Below, piece by piece: positions 7,137 to 15,100 of a stretch of 27,153 nt of DNA (positions are counted from its first letter, which is position 1; the number at the start of each line of letters is the position of its first letter). This DNA comes from a virus. The translations under genes and the position numbers were made by a program. The notes beneath the pieces were generated by a model, which did not search any database, was not told where the DNA came from, and saw only the letters and a program-made list of their open reading frames with translations. Location of the stretch: positions 1 through 27,153 of IMG/VR virus record IMGVR_UViG_3300030328_004671; one strand, written 5' to 3'.

Positions 7137-8411
7137 ATGAGTGCATCAAGAGCTTCACTATATACTCATTTAGTAATTGATAAGGACGGTAAAAGAGTTC
7201 CTCTTCAAGGAAAAACTGTTGAGTTTGAATATTTTGAGAGTTTGTATTCTCCAGTAATTACTGCAAATTTGGTTTATAGTGATGCTGGTGGATCAGTTCC
7301 TGCAGAAAAAGATCAAGATTCTGCTGGTAGACTTGGTAGTATTAAAGATTCATTACCTATTACTGGATATGAAGATTTAGAAGTAGTAATTTCTAATGAT
7401 TCTGGAGAATTAAATTTTAAGAAAAACCCCTTTAGAGTTAATGGTGCTCCAATTCTTGGTCAAGAATCTAATCGTCAAACAGTTCTTTTACAATTAACTT
7501 CAGTTACTGCAGAAGAAAATTTACAACCTAAAGATCCATGTAAAAAGTATATGGGTAGAATAAGTGATACTGTTGATAAAATATTAAAAGATGAACTTAA
7601 TATAAGTGAAGATAAAATTAAAATTGATAGTACAAGAAACTCATATAATTTTGTAACAAAGGGAAGAGGTGGATTAGATTTAATAAATGATTTGTGTAGA
7701 AAATCTATACCTGATCAGGGTGATCCTGGATATTTTTTCTATGAAACTCAAGATGGTTTTAATTTTAAATCAATAGATAATCTTATTAGTCAAGAACCAG
7801 TACAAACTTATAATTATAATGGTATTTTGATTGCAAATTTAGATAATAATCAAAATGATTTTAGAATTTTACTAGAACCTTCTATACAAAAAGATCAAAA
7901 TGTATTGAAAGCATTGGAGTCAGGAACTTATTATAGTCGTAATATATTCTTTGATCCTAGAACTTTTGCTTATGATGAATTAACTTTTAATTTAAAAGAT
8001 GATGGTGTTAAAAAAACACTTGGAAAAATTCCACCATTTGTAGATAAAGTAGAAACATATACTAAAACAAATTGTCATGTATTGGATGTTGGTAGTTTAG
8101 ATCCCTATGTTAGTATAGGTATTAATAATGATCCTAAAGAATGGCAAGCAAAATCTATAATGAGGTATAATCTTCTTCATTCTCAGATTATGCATATACA
8201 AGTTCCATGTAATGTAAAATTAAAAGCTGGTAATATTATTAGATGTGAATTTGAAAAACAAAGTGATGAAAAAGAATTGGGTTCAATAGATCAGCAACAA
8301 AGTGGAAATTATTTAATATTACATCTTTGTCATCATTTTGATACTAAAAATTCATTTACATCTTTAACTGTTGTTCGTGATACTTACGGTCTATATACTA
8401 ATAAAAAATAA
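7137..8411 (+). CDS. 27: Baseplate hub subunit gp27-like protein
   Basis: This 424-aa protein is close in size to T4 gp27 (about 391 aa), which forms the trimeric central hub ring and holds gp5. The N-terminal part shows KTVEFEYFESLYSPVITANL followed by VYSDAGG. The middle contains GYFFYETQDGFNFKSIDNLI, as in hub proteins of the gp27/VgrG/gpD group. The C-terminal part contains VKLKAGNIIRCEFE and LILHLCHHFDTKNSFTSLTV, resembling the end of the second barrel domain. The ATG follows the previous stop by 6 nt, and the stop overlaps the ATG of the next gene by one base (TAATG). That coupling to an OB-fold gp5-like gene supports the hub role. Confidence 0.8.
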   Translation: MSASRASLYTHLVIDKDGKRVPLQGKTVEFEYFESLYSPVITANLVYSDAGGSVPAEKDQDSAGRLGSIKDSLPITGYEDLEVVISNDSGELNFKKNPFRVNGAPILGQESNRQTVLLQLTSVTAEENLQPKDPCKKYMGRISDTVDKILKDELNISEDKIKIDSTRNSYNFVTKGRGGLDLINDLCRKSIPDQGDPGYFFYETQDGFNFKSIDNLISQEPVQTYNYNGILIANLDNNQNDFRILLEPSIQKDQNVLKALESGTYYSRNIFFDPRTFAYDELTFNLKDDGVKKTLGKIPPFVDKVETYTKTNCHVLDVGSLDPYVSIGINNDPKEWQAKSIMRYNLLHSQIMHIQVPCNVKLKAGNIIRCEFEKQSDEKELGSIDQQQSGNYLILHLCHHFDTKNSFTSLTVVRDTYGLYTNKK

Positions 8412-9271
8412 TGTCTAACCAAGCTCCTTCATTTTTTGATAAAGCACCAGAAGCATGGACTGGAAAAGTTGTATCAATAGCTTCTCAAAAAGAGCAGGTA
8501 TCTGGTTTTGGTTGGGGTACCAGATATAAGGTTCGTATTTTTGGACAATATTCTGAGAATGATAATATTGATGATAAGGATGTTCATACTGCAACTGTAA
8601 TGATGTCTCCTACTGATGGGAGTGGTTCTGCTGGTAGGATGAGAACAGTTAAAATTACTCAAGGTGATATTGTTTATGGTGTTTTCATGGCACCTGATCA
8701 AGGGTTTCCTGTTATTCAGGGGGTTTTGGGTCAAACTAGAGATAAAGTTAATAGTGGTGGTAAATTTGGATCAGAGTCTGGTTTTACTGAAAGTAAAAAA
8801 CCAGGGTTAACTGGAAGACAAGAATCTAATGAGCAGAATGGGGTAACTATACCTGGAATACTTAATTGTAAGGATAATGTTGGTGGTGGAGTTGGTAAGT
8901 CTTCTCCTAAAGAGGCATTTCAAAAAATGGGATTAGATGCAAATCTACCATCTGAATTGGGTTCTATTTCTAAACCAGATTCATCTAAAACTAATAAAAA
9001 TATTCTTAAACCAGATAGTTATGTTAATAAACCAACTAATGAATTGCAAGTTGGTGAATCAAATGATGAAACAATTAGAGACTCACTTCAAGAAGAAGAG
9101 AATGTTAGAGCATGGAATGCTGGTGAAACACCAAGAGAAGTTAATGTTAATCTAGTAGATGGTGGTGGATCTGAACCTAATTATGGAACTCCAGAATGGG
9201 ATGAATGGAATAGGAAAGAAAGTGAGTATGTTAGAAATAATCCAGATTCATCTGGTTTTACATTACAGTAA
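8411..9271 (+). CDS. 5: gp5-type hub protein, OB-fold domain without lysozyme
   Basis: The first 110 or so residues match the gp5 N-terminal OB-fold: TGKVVSIASQKEQVSGFGWG, then TRYKVRIFGQYSEND, then KITQGDIVYGVFMAPDQGFP and VIQGVLGQTRDK. In T4, gp5 (575 aa) also carries a lysozyme domain and a beta-helix needle. This protein stops at 286 aa. After the OB domain it has only a polar Gly/Ser/Asn/Lys-rich region, with no lysozyme catalytic segment and no beta-helix repeats. It overlaps gp27 by one base. It probably binds the gp27 ring and acts in the hub together with a separately encoded needle. The OB assignment is firm. The symbol 5 refers only to the N-terminal domain homology. Confidence 0.78.
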   Translation: MSNQAPSFFDKAPEAWTGKVVSIASQKEQVSGFGWGTRYKVRIFGQYSENDNIDDKDVHTATVMMSPTDGSGSAGRMRTVKITQGDIVYGVFMAPDQGFPVIQGVLGQTRDKVNSGGKFGSESGFTESKKPGLTGRQESNEQNGVTIPGILNCKDNVGGGVGKSSPKEAFQKMGLDANLPSELGSISKPDSSKTNKNILKPDSYVNKPTNELQVGESNDETIRDSLQEEENVRAWNAGETPREVNVNLVDGGGSEPNYGTPEWDEWNRKESEYVRNNPDSSGFTLQ

Positions 9272-9277
9272 TAAATA
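9270..9277 (+). promoter_or_regulatory. Late-like promoter box AATAAATA
   Basis: AATAAATA overlaps the gp5-like stop codon and lies 25 nt before the ATG at 9303. It is followed by the strongest Shine-Dalgarno match I saw in the window (AAGGAGG at 9283-9289), 13 nt from the start codon, an unusually long spacing. Confidence 0.5.
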
Positions 9278-9302
9278 ATAAGAAGGAGGATATTGATACA
9301 TA

Positions 9303-11138
9303 ATGGTATTAAAGATTAACGAAACTGTAGAATTATTAAAAGGTGTTACTCCACCTTCAAAAATTCCTTCACCTAAACAGGTTGAGTATTTTTCTCAGCT
9401 TATAAAAGACAATCCCCAAGATCTAGTTAATAAAGGTATAATTGATAAGGTTAAGAAACAATGGCCTTCTCAATTAGGATCTGTTTTACCTAGTACACCA
9501 GAATCTATTGCTAATTTAGGAAAATCTGATCTTAAATCTTTTCAACAAAGAATGGGTCAGTATAAAAAACATACTGAACCATGTTTACCTTCTGCTATTG
9601 ATACTATTGGTAATACTATTATATTTGCAGATCCTTGTAAAGATAATTTTTTTGCTAAGTCGGAAGCATATTTAGAGAATTTTTTTAATAATATTACTAA
9701 AACTTCTAGTTTTGCTATGGATCTTCCTGGTGAAATAAAGGGTGTGACAAAGCAGTTAGGATCTGCTTCACAATTACTTGTTGGAAAAATTGGTAATAAA
9801 CTTACTGATGAAATGATTAAATTTTCTCAGCAGGGTATGACAAATGTAGCAGATAGAATTTTTAGTAATCCCATTTATGCAAATAATCGACCTGCTGCAC
9901 TAGCAAAAGTTATTCAAGAACAGACTGCTCTTGTTGGTCCAATTAGTAATATGTTTGATTCTACCAGTTGTTTAACTACAAAAGTTGGAGATGCTTTACA
10001 AGATTCTATAAGTGATATGTTAGTTGGAATGGCAAAAAATGTACTGAACCCTAGTACTTGTGCTGTTCAACAAATGATAGGTGGCATTACAAATAAGATT
10101 GGATCTGAGATTGATGATGCAGTAACACCATTTACTGCTCCATTAGAAAAAGCTTTTGGAATTGCATTTAATGTTAAAGAAGTTGCTATGGGTGGAATTC
10201 AATTAGCACGTAAAACTGAAAATCTTTTTAATTGTGGGCAAAAACCTAAATGTCCTGCTAGTTCTAAATATAAAATTGGTTCTGGCACACAAAGGTCTAA
10301 GAGTCAGAATGAACAGCAAGGTCTTTTAGATAAAGCATTTAATGCTGCACAAACTGCTTCAAGTTTAGTTGATCAGGCACAAGGTGCTATTCAAGGAGTT
10401 GGCACTCAATTAAGTAATTTTGAAAAAGAATATGGACAATGGGAAATATTTGGATCTAAAATTAATGAGGCAGCAGATCATGGTATTGGTCAAGATTGTT
10501 ATACTGGAAATATTTTTAAATGTGGAGCACCTAAGGTAGAATTTTTTGGTGGAGATGGGATTGGTGGAGCAGGAAAAGTTCTTCTTGGTAATTTTATAGA
10601 TAAAATTGATCCTGAAGATATCTATGGGACTATTAAAAAAACTGGTGGTATTCTTGGTGTAAAGATGAGTGATCGTGGGAATGGATATACTGAAGAACCG
10701 ATGATAGCATTTTCTGATAATTGTAATCAGGGATATGGTGCTTATGGAAAAGCAGTTATTGATAAAAATATGAATTCTCCAACTTATGGACAAATTATAG
10801 ATATTGTAATTACAGGTACTGGTATTAATTATCCAGTAGAAGAAGAAAAACCTTTATATATTTCAAATGTGATTATTGAAAATCCTGGTAATGATTATTC
10901 TGATGATGATGTGATTGATGATCCTAATTTAGAATTAGTAATTACTGACGGACAAGTTACTGGTGTTAATATATTAGCACAAGAACCATTTGAAATATTA
11001 CCTTCAATTGATATTATTAGTTCTAGTGGTTATGGTGCAGTCATTCTTCCAGTAATGAGTGATGTGAAGATTACTACAGAAGCAGTTCTTAATACTTCTA
11101 TTGACTGTATTGGAAATTATACTAAAAGTGGAGAATAG
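9303..11138 (+). CDS. Virion structural protein with Cys residues and GxGY-type C-terminal modules (611 aa)
   Basis: The first 350 or so residues are mainly helical and Gln/Ala/Ser/Lys-rich. The region from about 395 onward is beta-rich: CYTGNIFKCGAPKVEFFGGD, then GVKMSDRGNGYTEEPMIAFS, then DNCNQGYGAYGKAVID and IVITGTGINYP. This pattern is recurrent in marine T4-like phage virion proteins. Ten cysteines are present, several in CxxxxxxxC or CxxxxC spacings, which could allow metal binding or disulfides in the mature particle. The gene sits between the OB hub protein and the beta-helix needle candidate, so a baseplate or hub-peripheral role is likely. I do not recognise a T4 counterpart. An AAGGAGG site supports the ATG at 9303, although the 13-nt spacing is long. 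Confidence 0.75.
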   Translation: MVLKINETVELLKGVTPPSKIPSPKQVEYFSQLIKDNPQDLVNKGIIDKVKKQWPSQLGSVLPSTPESIANLGKSDLKSFQQRMGQYKKHTEPCLPSAIDTIGNTIIFADPCKDNFFAKSEAYLENFFNNITKTSSFAMDLPGEIKGVTKQLGSASQLLVGKIGNKLTDEMIKFSQQGMTNVADRIFSNPIYANNRPAALAKVIQEQTALVGPISNMFDSTSCLTTKVGDALQDSISDMLVGMAKNVLNPSTCAVQQMIGGITNKIGSEIDDAVTPFTAPLEKAFGIAFNVKEVAMGGIQLARKTENLFNCGQKPKCPASSKYKIGSGTQRSKSQNEQQGLLDKAFNAAQTASSLVDQAQGAIQGVGTQLSNFEKEYGQWEIFGSKINEAADHGIGQDCYTGNIFKCGAPKVEFFGGDGIGGAGKVLLGNFIDKIDPEDIYGTIKKTGGILGVKMSDRGNGYTEEPMIAFSDNCNQGYGAYGKAVIDKNMNSPTYGQIIDIVITGTGINYPVEEEKPLYISNVIIENPGNDYSDDDVIDDPNLELVITDGQVTGVNILAQEPFEILPSIDIISSSGYGAVILPVMSDVKITTEAVLNTSIDCIGNYTKSGE

Positions 11139-11142
11139 TTAA

Positions 11143-11691
11143 ATGAGCAATCAAGAAAATAGGTGTTTAGATATACCAACCCAAAAGTTATTATTTGAGA
11201 GTGGTTCAGAAAGAGAAGAAGCTCCAGGAAAAGCTGCATATTGGATGCAGTCAATGACTGATCAGGGTATTAAGTATAATCAGAGTTTGCATGAGGGTAG
11301 TGGTTTATCTCGTCATTATGCAGATAAAACACTACAAGTAGAGTGTGGTCAACATGTTAATCCAAGTGATAATGCATACACTCTTGTTGCTCATAAGGGC
11401 AATATTGGAATTGATGCTTCTAAAGGGCATATTTTAATAAGTGCATCTCAAATTACACTTGATGCTTCGGATATAGTTATTAAAGGTTCAAGTATTAAAA
11501 TTGGGGAAGATGGTACAAGTAATATAGATCTTGTAGCATCAAATATAAATGTTTCTCCAAATTGTGGCAATATAGGAATACATCTTAAAATTTGTAATAA
11601 ATTTAAAGCACTAAGTACAAGTTTTGTTCAAGGTGAAATGGATAAATTAGTTAGTGGAGTATCTAAAGCTTCGACTGGAGGATTAGTATAA
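11143..11691 (+). CDS. Beta-helix needle-like protein, candidate tail spike (182 aa)
   Basis: After an N-terminal segment (NRCLDIPTQKLLFES; GKAAYWMQSMTDQGIKYNQS), residues from about 75 to 150 show short alternating beta repeats: VAHKGNIGIDASKGHILISA, then SQITLDASDIVIKGSSIKIG and SNIDLVASNINVSPNCGNIG. This is the look of the triple-stranded beta-helix in the C-terminus of T4 gp5 and of VgrG spikes. The upstream gp5-like gene lacks this part, so the protein may supply the needle as a separate chain. The gene sits 4 nt after the previous stop, and its own stop abuts the next ATG. Alternative: a small baseplate protein with beta-solenoid repeats. No PAAR tip motif is evident. Confidence 0.6.
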   Translation: MSNQENRCLDIPTQKLLFESGSEREEAPGKAAYWMQSMTDQGIKYNQSLHEGSGLSRHYADKTLQVECGQHVNPSDNAYTLVAHKGNIGIDASKGHILISASQITLDASDIVIKGSSIKIGEDGTSNIDLVASNINVSPNCGNIGIHLKICNKFKALSTSFVQGEMDKLVSGVSKASTGGLV

Positions 11692-14600
11692 ATGACTGGG
11701 GTAGGTAATCAAAATATCAATACTGGTGATTCTGTATTTAATGATGTATATATTTACGGTAAGTTAGATTATGATTTTAGTGGTGATAATATTGCAACAA
11801 ATGATTTAGATGTACTTGGAAATTTAACTGTTAGTGGAATAGCTACATTTAAAAATGATGTTTATTTTGAACAGAATGCAATTTTTCCTTATCTAACTGT
11901 TTTAAAAAGATTTCAAGTTGGTTCTGCTGGAACAATATTATCTGCAGATGCACATACTGATACTGTTGGTGTTGCTAATACTGGTGCTATCCATAGATTT
12001 CAAGTAGGAGGACCTAATACTAGTGGTAGTGGAGAGACTGCAGATAAAGCTTTTGTTGTTACAAATCTTGCTAAGATTGGAATAGGTACTACAACTCCTA
12101 GACAGAAATTAGATATTGAAGGAACTGCTATTGTTGGTACAGGATATTCATTTGGTATTGGTATTATTCAACCAAGGCAAGATCTAGATGTTATTGGAAC
12201 TGGTGTTTATAGTCAATCAATTGGTATAGGTAATGAAGAACCTATAGGTGCATTTCAATCAGGACAAGGTGATGATTCAGTAACTATTTTAAGTGGTATT
12301 AATACTACTATAACAAGAGTTGGTATAGGAACTACAAATCCATATAATCCTGCTGCTATAGCAGATCTTGATGATGGTGTACATGGACCGTTAAGACTTG
12401 CTGTAGAAGGAAGTATATCTATTACAAAAAATATTTACGATAATGCTGGATCTCCAGGTGCAAATAATTGGTGGTTAAGAAGAGATGAACATGGAATTAG
12501 ATGGGTAGCACTTACACCAGCATATGATGATGGAATTTATATTCAGGATGAAGGATCTTTTCTTCCAACAGATATAAATCATAATCCTATTGGTGCAGCA
12601 CAATCATTTTCAACTATAAATTTTGTACAGAGTAATAGTCTTGGAATTGGAACTGATACATTAAGACCTACTGCTGGAGATACTTCTACTCCAGCTGGAT
12701 CTGGATTATCTACAATATTTACATATGATTTATGGGGATATGTTGGTGCTGGTGCTGATGCACCTATCTATAGGATGACTAAGGTTGGTATTAAGAATAA
12801 TAATCCATCTAAAGAATTAGATGTAACTGGAGAACTTCATGTTACTGATGATGTTGATTTTGACTCCGATTTAAATGTAGATGGTAATGTAAAAATTGAT
12901 CTTACTTTAGATGTAGATGGTGCCACAACACTTAACAATACATTAGATGTAGATGGTGATACTACATTGAATGCCACATTAGATGTAGATGGTGCCACAA
13001 CACTTAACAATACATTAGATGTAGATGGTAAGACAACATTTAATGATGTAACAGATTCAACAAGTCCTACTTCATCTAGTTCTGTTCAAATTGATGGTGG
13101 TGTTGGAATAGTTAAGAGATTGAATGTTGGTGGAAATGTTGATTTTGATCAAGCATTGAATGTAGACGGTAATACTGATTTAAATGCGGCATTGGATGTA
13201 GATGGTGCTACAACACTTAATGACACATTGGATGTAGATGGTAAAGCAACATTTAATGATACTACAGATGCAACTAGTCCTACTGATACTGCTTCTGTTC
13301 AAATAGATGGTGGTGTTGGAATAGCTAAAAAATTATTTGTTGGTAGTAATACAAAAATTGAAGGAACTCTTGAATTAGATAGTTCTTTACTTGATATAAA
13401 TGATAACATATCTGGACCAGGAGTTGGTCAAACTGATTATAGGTTATCATCTGTTGGGACAGGGGTATCTTGGAGACCACCTGGTGTTGAAACTGATAAT
13501 GCTATTTGGGTTACTATGGATGGTAGAGATACTAATACTGGTTTATTAGAAGGAGATGCTAAAGCAACTATTGGTGCAGCTGCAGCAATTGCAAAAGAAG
13601 GAGATACTATTATTATTCGTTCTGGTACTTATGTGGAGAATAATCCAATTGGATTAAGAACTGATGTTTCTGTATCTGGTGAAGATTTAAGACTTGTAAC
13701 TATTGTTCCTCAAAATAGAACTAAAGATGTATTCCATGTTAGAAGAGGATGTTTAATACAGAATCTTAACTTCTCTGGTCCTCAGGATGATGGACAAGGT
13801 GGAGTTTCCTATGATCATACTGGATGTGCTGCTGTTGCTTTCCCTCCATTAATTGTAGCAGATCAAGCAAATACAGGATATATTGCATTAGGACCAGCAA
13901 ATGAAGGTCCTAGTGGAAGATGGAAATCTCCATATGTTCGTAACTCTACTAATTTTATGACTGGAAGTATTGGTATGAGAATTGATGGAAATCATGCTAA
14001 TGCTGCTTATGATGGAACCAATGATCTAGGACAAGATTTAAAATCATTTGTTTGTGATGCATTTACTCAATATAATCAAAATGGTATTGGAGTATCACTT
14101 ACTAATAATGCTTATGCTCAGTTAGTTTCTATCTTTACTATTGGATGTGATATTGGCATATCTGCTAGAAGTGGAGGTCAATGCGATTTAACAAACTCTA
14201 ACTCTTCATTTGGTAATTATGGTTTAGTTGCTGATGGTGTAGGTGCTACAGAATTTACTGGTACAACTACTGAAGATGTTGCTGCTGATATAGATGTTTA
14301 TAAAATAGATAATTTATTAGATAATGCTGGTAATTATAGAAAACCTTTTGATGGACAAGGAGTATTCTTTAAACTTAGTTTAGATAATTATACTGATACT
14401 ACTGCTACAGGAACTCTAACACAACCTTTACAATTAATTAGAAATATAAGAGTTACTAATGGTGGTTCTGGTTATAGTCAAGCAGCACCCCCTATAGTCA
14501 CTGTTCCAAATCCTCAAGGTCCAGAAGGAATCATTGCTGAATTTTCAGCAAATGTAAGTGCTGCTGGAACTATTAGTTCTGTTGATGTAATTTCTAGTGG

Positions 14601-15099
14601 TAGAAATTATCTTCCAAATTCTGGAACTGGTCCATTACAATCCATTGCAGTTAGTATTTCTGGTAATGGATCTGCATCTGCAGAAGTTGATTTGGATCCA
14701 ATTTTATATACTGTAAGTGTTGCAACAGAACCAACTACAAATGTTGGACTTACAACTGTTACTTTTAATGAATTTATTCCTTATGCAGTTGATTCTGGAA
14801 CTGATGTAGAAATGGTAAGGCTTAGTCGAATTATTACCAGTTCACATTCCTTTGAATATATCGGTGCTGGTACGGATATAAATAAAGCGAACCCCTTCCA
14901 AGGTGGAGAACCTATAACAGGTCAAGAAGTTATTGCTATAAATGGTGGTCAATGTCCATACACAAGTACCGATCAAAAAGGTAATTTTAAAATTGGAGAT
15001 GGATTAACCGTAGATCAAACAACTTCTACTATTAGAGGAAGAGATTTTAACCGAGCAATACAAGCACAATTAACACCATTAATATTAGCGTTGAGATAA
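11692..15099 (+). CDS. Large fibre/baseplate-associated protein with 12-aa repeats and a beta-helix domain (1135 aa)
   Basis: Domains in order: an N-terminal region with fibre-like pieces (LTVSGIATFKNDVYF; repeated VGIGTTNP/IGIGTTTP motifs, about 40-230); a linker with NWWLRRDEHGIRWVALTPAY; 12-residue repeats of the form LDVDGATTLNNT between about 375 and 540; then a likely right-handed beta-helix of the pectate-lyase type (about 600-870: EGDTIIIRSGTYVENNPIGL, CLIQNLNFSG, GNYGLVADGVGATEFTG). A GxGY module follows (VTNGGSGYSQAAPPIVTV, about 923). The C-terminus has a segment with GNFKIGDGLTVDQTTSTIRG. It is probably a trimeric adhesin or baseplate-fibre connector. No catalytic residues of a polysaccharide lyase could be assigned. 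Its ATG abuts the previous stop. Confidence 0.72.
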   Translation: MTGVGNQNINTGDSVFNDVYIYGKLDYDFSGDNIATNDLDVLGNLTVSGIATFKNDVYFEQNAIFPYLTVLKRFQVGSAGTILSADAHTDTVGVANTGAIHRFQVGGPNTSGSGETADKAFVVTNLAKIGIGTTTPRQKLDIEGTAIVGTGYSFGIGIIQPRQDLDVIGTGVYSQSIGIGNEEPIGAFQSGQGDDSVTILSGINTTITRVGIGTTNPYNPAAIADLDDGVHGPLRLAVEGSISITKNIYDNAGSPGANNWWLRRDEHGIRWVALTPAYDDGIYIQDEGSFLPTDINHNPIGAAQSFSTINFVQSNSLGIGTDTLRPTAGDTSTPAGSGLSTIFTYDLWGYVGAGADAPIYRMTKVGIKNNNPSKELDVTGELHVTDDVDFDSDLNVDGNVKIDLTLDVDGATTLNNTLDVDGDTTLNATLDVDGATTLNNTLDVDGKTTFNDVTDSTSPTSSSSVQIDGGVGIVKRLNVGGNVDFDQALNVDGNTDLNAALDVDGATTLNDTLDVDGKATFNDTTDATSPTDTASVQIDGGVGIAKKLFVGSNTKIEGTLELDSSLLDINDNISGPGVGQTDYRLSSVGTGVSWRPPGVETDNAIWVTMDGRDTNTGLLEGDAKATIGAAAAIAKEGDTIIIRSGTYVENNPIGLRTDVSVSGEDLRLVTIVPQNRTKDVFHVRRGCLIQNLNFSGPQDDGQGGVSYDHTGCAAVAFPPLIVADQANTGYIALGPANEGPSGRWKSPYVRNSTNFMTGSIGMRIDGNHANAAYDGTNDLGQDLKSFVCDAFTQYNQNGIGVSLTNNAYAQLVSIFTIGCDIGISARSGGQCDLTNSNSSFGNYGLVADGVGATEFTGTTTEDVAADIDVYKIDNLLDNAGNYRKPFDGQGVFFKLSLDNYTDTTATGTLTQPLQLIRNIRVTNGGSGYSQAAPPIVTVPNPQGPEGIIAEFSANVSAAGTISSVDVISSGRNYLPNSGTGPLQSIAVSISGNGSASAEVDLDPILYTVSVATEPTTNVGLTTVTFNEFIPYAVDSGTDVEMVRLSRIITSSHSFEYIGAGTDINKANPFQGGEPITGQEVIAINGGQCPYTSTDQKGNFKIGDGLTVDQTTSTIRGRDFNRAIQAQLTPLILALR
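12907..13029 (+). repeat. Perfect 51-bp direct repeat in the 12-aa repeat zone
   Basis: The same 51-bp sequence occurs at 12907-12957 and 12979-13029, starting 72 bp apart (exactly 24 codons, two 12-aa units). It encodes the LDVDGATTLNNT unit. A similar, more diverged block occurs near 13190-13250. The frame is preserved, so recombination between copies would change fibre length without breaking the gene. Confidence 0.95.
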
Positions 15100-15100
15100 T

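Noticed and set aside
8411-9271. Tail lysozyme activity for the gp5-like protein
   Set aside because: After the OB domain only a polar low-complexity region remains; no glycoside-hydrolase segment is present.
10410-10793. Leftward 127-aa open frame inside the 611-aa gene
   Set aside because: Ile/Ser/Phe-rich low-complexity product typical of the antisense of an AT-rich gene; no start signals.
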